Assembly: GCF_000483485.1 (NCBI RefSeq)
Contig: NZ_KI519609.1
Location: forward strand, 169,026 to 233,025
Length of the DNA: 64,000 nucleotides
Direction: 5' to 3'
Origin: Thiomicrorhabdus chilensis DSM 12352
GTDB lineage: Bacteria; Pseudomonadota; Gammaproteobacteria; Thiomicrospirales; Thiomicrospiraceae
Shown: piece after piece, positions 7,735 through 19,782 of the stretch
Layout of the letters: the number at the start of each line of letters is the position of its first letter
Numbering within the stretch: position 1 is the stretch's first letter
Notes under the pieces: model-generated
Databases searched by the model: none
The model's input: only the letters and a program-made list of their open reading frames with translations
What the model was told of the DNA's origin: nothing
Position numbers and translations under genes: made by a program

Positions 7735-8955
7735 TTAAGTAATGTTGAGTACCTTAAGATAGTTTTGTAAGGTGTCTTTTTGTGATTGTAAAGTCTGGTA
7801 AGCGCACAAACCCATGTCGATACGTTTTTCAGGGTGGTTGAGCAGGTCGAGGATGGCGGATTTAAGTTCAGCATAATCTTGACAGCGAAGGATGCCGTTG
7901 CGGGCTTGCAACATGGCCAGCTCGTCTTCAAAGTCTCGCATGTCGGGTCCGGTTAAGATGGCGCGTTTGAAGGCTGCAGGTTCCAAGATGTTGTGGCCGC
8001 CTTTGGGTACGAAGCTGCCGCCCATGATGACAAGCTTGGCGTGGGCGAACAAAGGCAACAAGTGGCCGATCCGATCGTCCAGAAACACTTGGGTGTCGGT
8101 ACTCGGTTGTTGCCCTTTACTGGCCACCTTCAAAGCATCGCCCAAAAAAGCCAGTTGGGTCTGAATGTGTTCGCTGCGTTTGGGATGTCGCGGTACGATG
8201 ACGAGCAATTCGTCACGATGGGTTTGTCGCCACATTTGGGTGATTTGCAGTTCTTCATCCTCGTGGGTAGAAGCGGCAAGCAGGTAATCGCGCCCAATCA
8301 CGTCTTGTTGCGGCTGGATTTCAGGCTGGGCGGCATATTTAAGGTTTCCCAATACGGTGATGCGTTCCCGATCCGCGCCCATTTTGACAAAGAGTTCGGC
8401 GTCTTTTTCGGAGCGCACGATCAGTTTGTCAACGCGGCGGAGACTGTTGCGATAGGCGGTTTGCAACCAGTTGGGTGCGTTGAACGTTTTATGGGAGAGG
8501 CGTCCGTTGAGGATGCACAGTTCGAGGTGCTGTTTGTGGACGGTGCGGTACAGATTCGGCCAGATTTCGGTTTCCACAATCCACAGTCTGACCGGTTGAT
8601 ACCGACGAATGAAGCGTCGTAAAGCAAACGACCAGTCAAACGGCAAATAACGGTGTTCTACGCGGTCGCCAAACAGGTTACCGACAAGCGGTTTACTGGT
8701 GGCGGTATTGGTAGTGATCAGTATGGAGTGTTCCGGTATCAGTGCACGTATCAAGGGTTCGGCTGCTTTAAGTTCACCCACCGAAGCGCAATGAATCCAG
8801 ATAGTAGGGTGACCAGACTTTGCCAGCGCGGGGAAGTATAGCCCGGTTTTTTGCAGGAAAAAACGCCAGCCGCCACGATTTTTGATGGCTTCGACCAGGA
8901 TTGCAAGCACAATCACGGGACTTAAAAGGCGGATTAACAGCTGATAGATCAACAC
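7735..8955 (-). CDS. waaA: 3-deoxy-D-manno-octulosonic acid transferase (Kdo/Kdo8N transferase)
   Basis: This 406-residue membrane-anchored GT30 glycosyltransferase has an N-terminal hydrophobic helix (residues ~5-25), the catalytic region WIHCASVGE with E61, and the C-terminal GT-B motif GGSFVPKGGHNILEPAAF. WaaA transfers Kdo from CMP-Kdo to lipid IVA at the inner face of the inner membrane. With kdnA-kdnB-kdsB upstream its natural donor here may be CMP-Kdo8N (inference). A strong palindrome (8985-9010) separates it from kdsB, so it may be transcribed separately. Confidence 0.92.
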   Translation of the reverse strand: MLIYQLLIRLLSPVIVLAILVEAIKNRGGWRFFLQKTGLYFPALAKSGHPTIWIHCASVGELKAAEPLIRALIPEHSILITTNTATSKPLVGNLFGDRVEHRYLPFDWSFALRRFIRRYQPVRLWIVETEIWPNLYRTVHKQHLELCILNGRLSHKTFNAPNWLQTAYRNSLRRVDKLIVRSEKDAELFVKMGADRERITVLGNLKYAAQPEIQPQQDVIGRDYLLAASTHEDEELQITQMWRQTHRDELLVIVPRHPKRSEHIQTQLAFLGDALKVASKGQQPSTDTQVFLDDRIGHLLPLFAHAKLVIMGGSFVPKGGHNILEPAAFKRAILTGPDMRDFEDELAMLQARNGILRCQDYAELKSAILDLLNHPEKRIDMGLCAYQTLQSQKDTLQNYLKVLNIT

Positions 8956-8984
8956 GTATATTCGTCCAGAGTGAGTTGAAATTG

Positions 8985-9010
8985 CAAAACAAGCAGGCCT
9001 GCTTGTTTTG
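8985..9010. repeat. CAGGCCTG palindromic element, perfect 26-bp inverted repeat
   Basis: The half-site CAAAACAAGCAGG is followed immediately by its exact complement, with core CAGGCCTG at 8994-9001. Read on the minus strand it can fold into a stem ending in TTTTG, resembling an intrinsic terminator between kdsB and waaA. Confidence 0.85.
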
Positions 9011-9049
9011 TACGGTTTAATAAGATTTTATTAAAGGGTCAGTTGCTGG

Positions 9050-9796
9050 TTAATGACCGGCGATCAACAGTGCTTCCATCATGGCGATGTCACCCGGAAG
9101 ATCCACCTCGGGAGAATCCCATTTGCTTTCCACGACTTTGATTTTATGGCCAAATTCCAACGCGCGCAGCTGTTCCAATTTTTCGATGTCTTCCAAGCGG
9201 CCCATCGGCAGGGTGTTGAACAGATCGACAAAGCGTTTGGTGTAGGCGTAGACGCCCAGGTGTTTGAAACTGTCATGATCCCAGTAATCGCGGCCGTGAG
9301 GAATGGTGGCGCGCGAAAAATACAAAGCGAAGCCATCAATATCGGTGACCACTTTGACGTCTTTGGGATTGGTGATTTCAGCCTCGTTGACGATTTTGAA
9401 CGACAGGGTGCTCATTTCAAAGGCACCGTTGTAATTGTCAGCCAAAAAGGGCGCGATGACGTCCTCAATCGACTCGTGGTGCACCAGCGGTTGGTCACCC
9501 TGCACATTCACAATCAGGTCGTCGTCCTTAAGGCCCAGGGCGCTGGCCGCAGCGGCGATTCGGTCGGTGCCGGAGGCGGCTTCTACCGGCGTCATCACCA
9601 CCTTTCCACCAAACGACTCCACCACGGTTTTGATGCGCTCGTCATCGGTGGCGACATAGACCCCTTGTAATCCCTCTGCCTCGGCGATGCGTTCATACAC
9701 ATGCTGAATCATCGGCTTGCCGTTAATCGGCTTCAAAGGTTTTCCCGGAAGGCGTGATGAGCCGTAACGGGCGGGGATAAAGACATAAATGTTCAT
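9050..9796 (-). CDS. kdsB: CMP-Kdo (CMP-Kdo8N) synthetase
   Basis: This 248-residue cytidylyltransferase has the nucleotide-binding N-terminus [15 protein letters not shown], the central NVQGDQPL motif and sugar-binding segments around [12 protein letters not shown]. It activates Kdo with CTP before transfer by WaaA. In Shewanella the KdsB encoded near kdnAB activates the 8-amino sugar Kdo8N; the local gene order suggests the same here, which is inference. No strong SD precedes the start, but the N-terminal motif begins at once and no other start fits. Confidence 0.92.
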   Translation of the reverse strand: MNIYVFIPARYGSSRLPGKPLKPINGKPMIQHVYERIAEAEGLQGVYVATDDERIKTVVESFGGKVVMTPVEAASGTDRIAAAASALGLKDDDLIVNVQGDQPLVHHESIEDVIAPFLADNYNGAFEMSTLSFKIVNEAEITNPKDVKVVTDIDGFALYFSRATIPHGRDYWDHDSFKHLGVYAYTKRFVDLFNTLPMGRLEDIEKLEQLRALEFGHKIKVVESKWDSPEVDLPGDIAMMEALLIAGH

Positions 9797-9855
9797 TCAG
9801 AGGGTCTCGTGTTAAACCTGTTTGTTTGTATTGCGACTACTCACTATGGACCAGA

Positions 9856-9880
9856 ATAATCAGGCAGGCCTGCTGATTTT
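9856..9880. repeat. CAGGCCTG palindromic element
   Basis: The core is at 9865-9872 in the 97-bp gap between kdnB and kdsB. The arms AATCAGG and CTGATTTT pair imperfectly around it. It is one of a dispersed family. Confidence 0.65.
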
Positions 9881-9893
9881 GCCAGAGTAAATC

Positions 9894-12820
<2,927 letters not shown>

Positions 12821-13038
12821 AGGGCTTTGCTCCAATTCAGTTTGTTCAGGTCTGTTTCCAAGTAATGCGCTATTTTAACAGAGAAATCCGACCAGTTGGA
12901 ATCTAAGAAGCCGGGCATGTTTGAATTGGAGCTCTGAGTCCAGGCAAGCCTGTTTCCTGCTAAGTGAAGGCCATAAATTTTGCGATGTTTTAGAAATCTT
13001 AAATGGAGGCAAAACCGTAAATCCATTACAATGATTTC

Positions 13039-13563
13039 ATGCATAAAGAAAGTATATTTTTAATTGGCCCGATGGGTGCCGGAAAATCGACGGTAGGTCG
13101 TGCTTTAGCCGAACGGCTTGGCTATGAGTTTGTGGACAGCGATCACGAGATTGAAGCCCGCACCGGTGCGACCATCCCGATGATTTTTGATATAGAGGGC
13201 GAATCAGGGTTTCGTGACCGTGAGCAGTCGGTGATTGATGAGCTGACGCAGCGTCCGCAAATCGTTCTGGCCACGGGCGGTGGCGTCGTCGAACGTGAGG
13301 AGAACCGCAAGCATCTGCGAACTCGCGGTTTTGTGGTCTATTTAAAGTCACCGGTGGAATCGCTAATTCAGCGAACCAAGCACGATCGCAATCGCCCGCT
13401 GTTGCAGCAGGCAAACCCTCAGAAGGTGCTCAGGGAGCTGATGGTCAAACGTGAGCCTTGGTATCTGGAAATGGCGGATCTGGTGATTGAGACCCAGCAG
13501 GTTCCGGTACACCGGGTGGTCAAGGCGATTGTCGACCAGTTAGTGGTTGAACAGGTCGTTTAA
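13039..13563 (+). CDS. aroK: shikimate kinase
   Basis: This 174-residue kinase has the P-loop [12 protein letters not shown] near residues 10-21, the shikimate-binding FVDSDHEIE and GFRDRE segments, the GGG motif ATGGGVV and the LID arginine segment DRNRPLL. It phosphorylates shikimate in aromatic amino acid synthesis. It precedes aroB by 65 bp, the usual gammaproteobacterial order. The upstream 218-bp divergent region with gmk shows no obvious operator. Confidence 0.95.
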   Translation: MHKESIFLIGPMGAGKSTVGRALAERLGYEFVDSDHEIEARTGATIPMIFDIEGESGFRDREQSVIDELTQRPQIVLATGGGVVEREENRKHLRTRGFVVYLKSPVESLIQRTKHDRNRPLLQQANPQKVLRELMVKREPWYLEMADLVIETQQVPVHRVVKAIVDQLVVEQVV

Positions 13564-13628
13564 CCGACGGCTACCAGTCAGACAGAAAATCAACATTCAG
13601 CAAAACAAGACAGTTAAGAGAGACGTGA

Positions 13629-14714
13629 GTGAAAACATTAACGGTGGATTTAGGGGATAGAAGTTACCCGATTTTTATTGGTGAAGATATTTTGGGCCAA
13701 GCCGATTTGGTTAAGCCTTATGTAAAAGGTACACAGGTTCTCATTGTGACCAATACCACCGTTGCACCGCTCTATCTCGAGCAATGCAAACAGGCGTTTG
13801 CCGATTTTGAGGTGGAAGCGGTGATTTTGCCGGACGGTGAGCAATACAAGAACCTTGAGGTTTTGAATCAGGTTTTCGATGCGCTCATCGGCAAACGTTT
13901 TGATCGTAGTTGTACCTTGGTGGCACTCGGCGGTGGTGTGATTGGCGATATGACCGGGTTTGCAGCGGCGGCGTTTCAGCGCGGCGTGAATTTCATCCAG
14001 ATTCCGACGACTCTGCTTTCGCAAGTCGATTCTTCGGTGGGGGGGAAAACCGGTGTCAATCACCCTTTGGGTAAGAATATGATCGGCGCCTTCCATCAGC
14101 CTCAATGCGTGATTATTGACACCAAAACCCTGAATACGCTCGAAGATCGTGAGCTTTCAGCAGGCCTGGCGGAAGTGATTAAGTACGGTCTGATTGGCGA
14201 CACCCCGTTTTTTGAATGGCTGGAAAGCAATCTGGAAGCCGTTATGCAGCGTCAGCCCCAAGCTTTGGCCGAGGCGATTGAACGCTCTTGTGCCAATAAG
14301 GCACGTATTGTGGCTTTGGACGAGAAAGAATCCGGCATGCGAGCGCTATTCAATTTGGGTCATACGTTCGGCCACGCGATCGAGGCGGGCATGGGTTACG
14401 GTAAATGGCTGCACGGTGAAGGTGTCAGCGCCGGCACCATGCAGGCCGTGTATATGTCGCAATTGATGGGGCAGCTGGATCAGGCCGATTTTGATCGCAT
14501 TAAGGCGATTTTCGAACGCGCCAAACTGCCAGTTTGCCCACCTTCGGTAAACGATATGCCTAATGAAAAGTATCTGGATCTGATGGCGGGAGACAAGAAA
14601 GTTCAGGCGGGGACCATCCGTCTGGTGCTGTTGAAACGCATTGGCGAGGCCTATGTGACGGGCGATTATCCGGCCGAATTGTTACAGCGTACTCTGAGTG
14701 AGTGGCGCTGTTAG
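13629..14714 (+). CDS. aroB: 3-dehydroquinate synthase
   Basis: This 361-residue enzyme has the NAD/glycine segment [15 protein letters not shown] near residues 97-112, the catalytic lysine region [11 protein letters not shown], and zinc ligands in [20 protein letters not shown] and LHGEGVSAG. It converts DAHP to 3-dehydroquinate. The start is GTG with a modest AAGAGAG SD. A copy of the CAGGCCTG palindrome at 14161-14168 falls in the coding sequence (SAGLAEV). Confidence 0.95.
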   Translation: MKTLTVDLGDRSYPIFIGEDILGQADLVKPYVKGTQVLIVTNTTVAPLYLEQCKQAFADFEVEAVILPDGEQYKNLEVLNQVFDALIGKRFDRSCTLVALGGGVIGDMTGFAAAAFQRGVNFIQIPTTLLSQVDSSVGGKTGVNHPLGKNMIGAFHQPQCVIIDTKTLNTLEDRELSAGLAEVIKYGLIGDTPFFEWLESNLEAVMQRQPQALAEAIERSCANKARIVALDEKESGMRALFNLGHTFGHAIEAGMGYGKWLHGEGVSAGTMQAVYMSQLMGQLDQADFDRIKAIFERAKLPVCPPSVNDMPNEKYLDLMAGDKKVQAGTIRLVLLKRIGEAYVTGDYPAELLQRTLSEWRC

Positions 14715-14786
14715 GGTGTGGAAATCAAAACGCACTGTCGATTGGTAATCCGATCCCAACTATTTTGAACTGAAAAGGAAGGCCGC

Positions 14787-15692
14787 ATGCCGGAAGCTTA
14801 TCGCAGTCAATTCAATGCCAAGAACGTCCGTTTCTCGATGCGAGATCATCTGATGATGATTGAGGTGGACAACGATTATGCGCAAGCCACCATCACCACA
14901 CATGGCGCATCGGTATTGAGCTATGTTCCCAAAAACCAATCCGATGGCACTCAGGATTTGTTGTGGGTCAGTTCCAGTGCTGTCTTTAACGGTCAGAAAG
15001 CGGTACGTGGCGGGATTCCGGTTTGTTGGCCCTGGTTCGGAAAAGCAAAATCGGCAGGCCTGCCCGCGCATGGCTTTGTTCGCAATCTTGTCTGGCATTT
15101 GGATCATGTAGCCGATTTGGAATCGGGTGTGACCGAGGTGGTGTTGAGTTACGATGCTGATGAACATACCTTGGCCATTTGGCCGCATCAGTTTCATTTG
15201 CAGCTGCGTATCGAAATCGGCGAAAAGTTGATTCTGTCCCTGACCACCACCAATCTCAACGATCACGACCTGGAAATCACCGAGGCGTTGCACACCTATT
15301 TCAATGTGGCTGACCCAAGGGGCTTGGTGATTCACGGACTGGAAGGCAGCACGCACCTGGATAAACTCAATGAACAGGCGCCTGCCGAAATCCAGCAAGA
15401 GCCTGTCGTGTTGCATCCACCTATGGATTCGGTCTATCTTAATCAGTCAGGCGACGTGATCCTTGACGACAGTGGCCATCAGCGTCGCATTTTGATTGAA
15501 AACCGGCAGACGACGTCTGCGGTGGTCTGGAATCCTGGGCCTGAAATCGTTAAGGGCTTTGATGATATAACGGATGATGGCTGGCTGCAGTTCGCCTGCG
15601 TGGAGAGCGGCAATGTGCTTAATAATGCGGTGATTGTGCCAGCCGAACAAAAGCATACCTTTAGCGTAATGCTTTCGGCTTTGCCCGCTTAA
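14787..15692 (+). CDS. D-hexose-6-phosphate mutarotase (YeaD-like aldose epimerase)
   Basis: This 301-residue galactose-mutarotase-fold protein contains GIPVCWPWFG near residues 75-84, the conserved PAHGFVRN histidine and EALHTYFNVAD, which carries the second histidine. The family interconverts anomers of glucose-6-phosphate. SD AAAAGGAAGG precedes the ATG. A CAGGCCTG copy at 15055-15062 is embedded here and encodes part of SAGLPAHG, just before the active-site His. No close functional partner is adjacent. Confidence 0.85.
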   Translation: MPEAYRSQFNAKNVRFSMRDHLMMIEVDNDYAQATITTHGASVLSYVPKNQSDGTQDLLWVSSSAVFNGQKAVRGGIPVCWPWFGKAKSAGLPAHGFVRNLVWHLDHVADLESGVTEVVLSYDADEHTLAIWPHQFHLQLRIEIGEKLILSLTTTNLNDHDLEITEALHTYFNVADPRGLVIHGLEGSTHLDKLNEQAPAEIQQEPVVLHPPMDSVYLNQSGDVILDDSGHQRRILIENRQTTSAVVWNPGPEIVKGFDDITDDGWLQFACVESGNVLNNAVIVPAEQKHTFSVMLSALPA

Positions 15693-15720
15693 ACTTGATA
15701 ACCCTTGGTCAAATTGCACG

Positions 15721-15742
15721 TTTGAAAACGGGCAGGCCTGTC
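15721..15742. repeat. CAGGCCTG palindromic element, left arm only
   Basis: The core at 15733-15740 is preceded by TTTGAAAACGGG, the left arm of the dispersed element; the right arm is absent. It lies between the convergent mutarotase and DUF1275 genes. Confidence 0.65.
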
Positions 15743-15778
15743 CTCCCTCCCCTTTTCTATGGCATTCTTCAATCTTTC

Positions 15779-16474
15779 TTACTGTTTTTGATAATAGACT
15801 TTTAAATAGAGTAGCCCCAGCAGCGCGGTGATGCTACTGGGTATTAACAAAGACCAGTTTGGAAAACTCCGGTAGGCGAAAATCCCCAAGACGCCGCCTA
15901 TCAGAAAACTGACCAACAGCACCAGAAGAAGATTGGCTTGCCAAGGCCAGGGAGTGCCGGTTTTCAATTTAAGCGCCAAATGCACACCGATGTCGGTAAC
16001 CGTGCCGGTCATATGGGTGGTGCGTAGCTGCAAACCCCGATAGCTGGCGACCAGCGCATTCTGCAAGCCACAGGCAACCGCACTGAGCAACAGTGAGATT
16101 TCCGAGTGAATGAAGCTGAAGATTGCCGCTGATGCGAGTAAGGTGCTGTTGATCAGCAAAGCGTGCCCGTAATTGGCGGTGGTTTTAAATTGCGCTTTGC
16201 CGATCAACAGGCCCGACAAGAGCGCGCCTCCCAGAAAACCAAACAGAATCATCAGGCTGGTGAGAAAGTCGCCAAGTTCTAGGTGAACCGCCGAATCGCT
16301 GAGGTGTGAGGCAACCCCCGTCATCTGACTGACGGGAATGCCGAATTCAATCAACATCGCACTGTTGATGTAGCCTGCCATCGACGCCATAAGGGTGGCG
16401 ATCAAAAAGACTTTACGAACCGGAAATTTCAGCTCGTCGTTGTCCGATAGGGTTTCTTTAACGGGATAGGGCAT
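15779..16474 (-). CDS. DUF1275 (YoaK family) membrane protein
   Basis: This 231-residue inner-membrane protein has about six hydrophobic segments. The family signature is visible in the N-terminal helix (ASMAGYINSAML), the following VSQMTGVASHLSD and the central RTTHMTGTVTDIGVHLA. DUF1275 proteins are widespread and their transported substrate, if any, is unknown. The N-terminal cytoplasmic stretch is acidic and charged. It is on the minus strand downstream of rpoH but separated from it by a terminator. Confidence 0.8.
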   Translation of the reverse strand: MPYPVKETLSDNDELKFPVRKVFLIATLMASMAGYINSAMLIEFGIPVSQMTGVASHLSDSAVHLELGDFLTSLMILFGFLGGALLSGLLIGKAQFKTTANYGHALLINSTLLASAAIFSFIHSEISLLLSAVACGLQNALVASYRGLQLRTTHMTGTVTDIGVHLALKLKTGTPWPWQANLLLVLLVSFLIGGVLGIFAYRSFPNWSLLIPSSITALLGLLYLKVYYQKQ

Positions 16475-16525
16475 CGCTTTTCGTGGATTATTCTTGAATT
16501 ATAAAAGTTATATATGCGGTTGAAA

Positions 16526-16554
16526 TAAAAAGGCCTGTTATATAACAGGCCTTT
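16526..16554 (-). terminator. rpoH intrinsic terminator
   Basis: A perfect 26-bp inverted repeat with half-site AAAGGCCTGTTAT lies at 16529-16554. On the minus strand its 3' arm runs into a T-rich tract. It contains AGGCCTGTT, the same core seen in the dispersed palindromes. Confidence 0.85.
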
Positions 16555-16588
16555 GAACTTAAAGGTTAGCGCTACTTAGAGCCGCTAC

Positions 16589-17485
16589 TTAAGGCAGTAA
16601 TTGGTTTTTAAGTTTGTTCAGGGCTTGTTTTTCCACTTGGCGGATACGCTCCATGGAAACTCCGTACTCCTGAGAAAGTTCCTTCAGCCCGACTTTGTCT
16701 TCAGTTAACCAACGCTTTTGCAGAATGTCGCGGCTGCGTTCATCCAGTGTCGCTAAGGCTGCTTGCATGCGGTTCATCTCGAATTCCGCATGGTTTTGCT
16801 GAACCAGTGCCGTTTCCGGATCGGCCGTGGGGCTGATCAATACCGGAAACGTGGTGTTCTCATCGTCGTCCGCATTTTGATCAACCGACAGGTCCTTACC
16901 GTAAAGGCGGGTTTCCATCTCCAAAACGTCTTTACGGGTTACGCCCAACTCTTCGGCCACCGCATCCGCATCTTTGTCACCAAACCATTCCAGGTTTTTC
17001 TTGGTGCTACGTAACTTAAAGAACAGTTTGCGCTGCGCTTTGGTGGTCGCCGTTTTAACGATACGCCAGTTTTTGATGACGTATTCGTTGATTTCGGCAC
17101 GAATCCAATGAACCGCAAAGGTCATCAAGCGCACATTTTCTTGAGGGTTAAAACGTTTAACCGCTTTCATCAAACCGATGTTGCCTTCCTGGATGATATC
17201 TCCCAGTGGCAAGCCGTAACCACTGTAAGAGCGTGCTACCGGCACAACATAGCGCAAAGACGATAAAATCAGTTGCTGGGCGGCATTGAGATCTTTGTCA
17301 TAATACAGTTTTTCCGCCAGCTCTTTTTCCTGCTTGGCAGTCAGTTGGTTGATGCTTTGAATGGTGCGCAAATACGCCTCCAGGTTCTGCCCCGGCGTTA
17401 ATTCGTGTGCGAGAACACGTGCAGCAGGCACATTGGCGTGCTGTTTCAGTTGTTTAGTTTGTGAGTTTTTTACAAGAGATTGCAT
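16589..17485 (-). CDS. rpoH: heat-shock sigma factor RpoH (sigma-32)
   Basis: This 298-residue sigma-70-family factor has region 2 (GDIIQEGNIGLMKAVKRFNP, then FAVHWIRAEINEYV), the RpoH box QRKLFFKLR near residues 130-140 that separates RpoH from other sigmas, and region 4.2 helix-turn-helix LSQEYGVSMERIRQVEKQAL. It directs RNA polymerase to chaperone and protease promoters. ATG 17485 is chosen because AGGAGG lies 7-8 nt upstream; an in-frame start 21 bp further up would bury the SD. A sigma70-type promoter overlapping a CIRCE operator lies just upstream. Confidence 0.95.
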   Translation of the reverse strand: MQSLVKNSQTKQLKQHANVPAARVLAHELTPGQNLEAYLRTIQSINQLTAKQEKELAEKLYYDKDLNAAQQLILSSLRYVVPVARSYSGYGLPLGDIIQEGNIGLMKAVKRFNPQENVRLMTFAVHWIRAEINEYVIKNWRIVKTATTKAQRKLFFKLRSTKKNLEWFGDKDADAVAEELGVTRKDVLEMETRLYGKDLSVDQNADDDENTTFPVLISPTADPETALVQQNHAEFEMNRMQAALATLDERSRDILQKRWLTEDKVGLKELSQEYGVSMERIRQVEKQALNKLKNQLLP

Positions 17486-17519
17486 GTTTCTCCCTCCTAA
17501 ACGCAATTTAATGACTTAA

Positions 17520-17548
17520 ATATAACAGATATTTAGCACTCATTGCAA
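17520..17548 (-). promoter_or_regulatory. sigma70-type promoter of rpoH
   Basis: On the minus strand TTGCAA (17543-17548) and TTATAT (17520-17525) are separated by exactly 17 bp, about 35 bp before the rpoH start codon. The -35 box and most of the spacer lie inside the CIRCE element. Confidence 0.7.
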
Positions 17549-17559
17549 GAGAGTGCTAA
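17533..17559. promoter_or_regulatory. CIRCE operator (HrcA binding site)
   Basis: TTAGCACTC (17533-17541), nine spacer bases and GAGTGCTAA (17551-17559) match the CIRCE consensus exactly. HrcA binds CIRCE to repress heat-shock genes until stress. Here it overlaps the -35 box of the rpoH promoter, so HrcA is predicted to repress the heat-shock sigma factor itself. Confidence 0.92.
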
Positions 17560-17628
17560 TCAAATTCATGATTGATTCATGGTTTGATTAACTTATTGAA
17601 ATTATTTTATTTTTTATCTGGGAGAGGG

Positions 17629-17657
17629 GCCAGTGCCGAGGATCGGCGCTGGCTTTT
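17629..17657 (+). terminator. hairpin followed by T-tract, orientation unexplained
   Basis: The stem GCCAGTGCCGA / TCGGCGCTGGC (one G-T pair) encloses a 3-nt loop and is followed by TTTTT on the plus strand. Flanking genes fliS and rpoH are both on the minus strand, where no T-run follows, so its use is unclear. Confidence 0.4.
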
Positions 17658-17684
17658 TAAAGGGGTGGTTTTGATGGGTTTGGA

Positions 17685-18116
17685 TTAAGCATTTTCTGGC
17701 AGTTGGCCGGTCTGTTGCATCATTTCCATCCAGGCATCGCGCAGTTCGGTCAGAATTTCGATGGCGCTGTCCAAATAGAAGGTCTCTTTTTCAAAAACCG
17801 ATTCTTGAATGCATTGATCGGCGTAACGGTATAGTTCTTCCAGATCAAAAGCCAGCGGCGTATCCTGGGTGAATTGCAAACGGTCACGCAGTGCATCCAG
17901 AATCGTGGTCATGCGGCCAAGGTGAAAGCCTTTTTCAACCAGTGCGCTGCTCTGATGGCAGACTTTGGCCAAATTTCCTTTGTCTACCGCGCCTTGTAAT
18001 AGAAGCAGTACGGTTTTTCTCGGGTTTTCAACCAGGTGTTGTTCCACTTCCTGGCTGCGCTGATATTCCTCTAAAAGAGGGGCTTTGGCTTGTGAAGCAT
18101 CGTTGTTCGTTGTCAT
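17685..18116 (-). CDS. fliS: FliS-like flagellar export chaperone
   Basis: This 143-residue all-helical protein matches FliS in length and pattern: N-terminal EEYQRSQEVE, the LLLLQGAVDKGNLA helix, KGFHLGRMTTILDALRDRLQF and the C-terminal ILTELRDAWMEMM. FliS binds flagellin and stops it polymerising before export. It normally sits beside fliC and fliD; here it is alone, downstream of purT and upstream of rpoH. The N-terminus carries an extra ~12 residues. The match is by pattern, so function is likely but not certain. Confidence 0.65.
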   Translation of the reverse strand: MTTNNDASQAKAPLLEEYQRSQEVEQHLVENPRKTVLLLLQGAVDKGNLAKVCHQSSALVEKGFHLGRMTTILDALRDRLQFTQDTPLAFDLEELYRYADQCIQESVFEKETFYLDSAIEILTELRDAWMEMMQQTGQLPENA

Positions 18117-18452
18117 GGCAATGTCCTATTGTTGGAATCATAAGGCAAAAAATGCCTATAAAAATTAAAGTAATAGCGTTTATTGCCGTACAGCAGAGAG
18201 CGTGCCAGTTTTTTAGGGTTTGGCCGCTTAGGAAGAAAAGGTTTGAGATTTTTAGTCTTGATGATTTATTTTAACTGTATGTAATTTGAAGGTTTTTAAG
18301 TTTTATCTTGGGTTTTTTGTACGTTGAGTTTTAAGGCGGGGGTGGCGCTTGGACTGGGCCGGTTTCCAAATATTTGACACCCGGCAAGGCGGTCCGCTTG
18401 CCAATAAAGGCGAGCGGACGCAGAGATGCATGTGTTGGGAAAACGCCTGCTT
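18117..18452. other. 336-bp intergenic region without a supported gene
   Basis: This separates purT from fliS, both on the minus strand. The fliS SD/promoter zone is at its left end. Around 18380-18402 there is a short GC-rich imperfect inverted repeat (GGCAAG...CTTGCC), a possible weak purT terminator. No coding sequence or RNA gene is recognised. Confidence 0.4.
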
Positions 18453-19634
18453 TTAGAAGGTGACTTTGACGGCGTTGGCGACGTTTTTGGCTTTTTCAAT
18501 CGCTTTTTCAATGGTATCGTCGCGTGCGATGGCGACGCCCATACGGCGGCGGCCATTAATGTCAGGTTTACCGAACAGGCGGATTTGAGTATCCGCTTCA
18601 GCCAGGGCGTTGTCCAAGTTGGAAAAGCTGGTTTGCGTGGAATGCCCGGTTGGTAGAATGACGCTGGAGGCTGAAGGGCCGTGCTGGGCGATGTTTGGAA
18701 TCGGCAGACCAAGAATGGCACGGGCGTGCAAAGCAAACTCGGAGAGGTCCTGCGACATCAGGGTCACCAGACCGGTGTCGTGCGGTCGTGGAGAAACCTC
18801 GCTAAAGTAAACCTCGTCGCCTTTAATAAAAAGCTCCACGCCAAATAGACCGCGTCCGCCAAGCGCGTCGGTGACGTCTTTGGCAATTTGCTGGGATTTC
18901 TCCAAAGCCACTTGACTCATTGGATGCGGTTGCCAGGATTGGCGGTAATCGCCGTCTTCTTGGTAGTGGCCAATCGGTTCGCAAAAACGGGTGCCATGAA
19001 TATGACGCACCGTCAGCAAGGTAATCTCATAATCGAAGTCCACAAAGCCTTCAATGATCACTCGTCCCTTGCCGGCACGGCCGCCTTCTTGAGCGTAGGA
19101 CCAGGCCTGCTCGATTTGGTCTGCCGATTTTATGACACTCTGGCCTTTGCCGGAAGAGCTCATAATGGGCTTAACCACGCAAGGCATGCCGATGCGCTCG
19201 ATTGCGGCGTTAAAGTCTTCCAGGGTGTCGGCAAATTCATAAGGAGAAGTGGGGATTTTCAGCTCTTCGGCGGCCAAGCGGCGGATGCCTTCGCGATTCA
19301 TTGTCAATTGAGTGGCACGGGCTGTCGGAATAATGGTGACGCCTTGTTGTTCCATTTCAGCTAAGGTATCGGTTGCGATGGCTTCAATTTCCGGAACCAC
19401 ATAATGCGGTTTTTCTTCTTCAATCACCTTCCTTAATGCATCGCCGTCGAGCATCTCGATTACGTGGGAACGGTCTGAAACCTGCATGGCTGGGGCATTT
19501 TCGTAGCGATCGACGGCAATGACCTCTACCCCGAGGCGTTGCAGTTCAATGGCAACTTCCTTGCCCAATTCACCTGCACCACAGAGTAAAACACGGGTGG
19601 CGGTTGAAGAAAATGGTGTACCAATGCTAGACAT
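18453..19634 (-). CDS. purT: formate-dependent phosphoribosylglycinamide formyltransferase PurT
   Basis: This 393-residue ATP-grasp enzyme begins with a Rossmann-like [20 protein letters not shown], has the ATP-binding [15 protein letters not shown] near residues 150-165 and the metal region [10 protein letters not shown] near 265-275. PurT makes formyl-GAR from formate and ATP in purine synthesis. SD AAAGGAG lies 5 nt before the ATG. It is divergent from the GGDEF gene at 19783. A CAGGCCTG copy (19102-19109) is in its coding sequence. Confidence 0.95.
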   Translation of the reverse strand: MSSIGTPFSSTATRVLLCGAGELGKEVAIELQRLGVEVIAVDRYENAPAMQVSDRSHVIEMLDGDALRKVIEEEKPHYVVPEIEAIATDTLAEMEQQGVTIIPTARATQLTMNREGIRRLAAEELKIPTSPYEFADTLEDFNAAIERIGMPCVVKPIMSSSGKGQSVIKSADQIEQAWSYAQEGGRAGKGRVIIEGFVDFDYEITLLTVRHIHGTRFCEPIGHYQEDGDYRQSWQPHPMSQVALEKSQQIAKDVTDALGGRGLFGVELFIKGDEVYFSEVSPRPHDTGLVTLMSQDLSEFALHARAILGLPIPNIAQHGPSASSVILPTGHSTQTSFSNLDNALAEADTQIRLFGKPDINGRRRMGVAIARDDTIEKAIEKAKNVANAVKVTF

Positions 19635-19711
19635 GGCATCTCCTTTGCTTAGAACAAGTTAAGAATTTTATAAGGCAGAGTCATCGGCCGATTTAATCAC
19701 TGTTTTAATAA

Positions 19712-19726
19712 GCCGTATTATACGGC
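19712..19726 (-). promoter_or_regulatory. purT -10 region within a 15-bp palindrome
   Basis: GCCGTAT and ATACGGC flank a central T. On the minus strand this contains a perfect TATAAT (19717-19722), about 80 bp before purT. No good -35 was found at 16-18 bp. It could be a promoter, an operator over one, or both. Confidence 0.4.
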
Positions 19727-19782
19727 AAAGCGTAGGTTAAATTCAGTGGCATCGGACGTTTTGTCGGGAAAGAGGAATCACC

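Noticed and set aside
7993-8622. 209-codon frame antisense to waaA
   Set aside because: Shadow of a well-conserved glycosyltransferase; no start signal.
12821-13044. 75-codon minus-strand frame between gmk and aroK
   Set aside because: It overlaps the start of gmk, has no SD, and its composition is unlike a protein; this is the divergent promoter region.
14760-15416. 218-codon frame antisense to the mutarotase gene
   Set aside because: No motif or SD; the plus-strand gene is complete and conserved.
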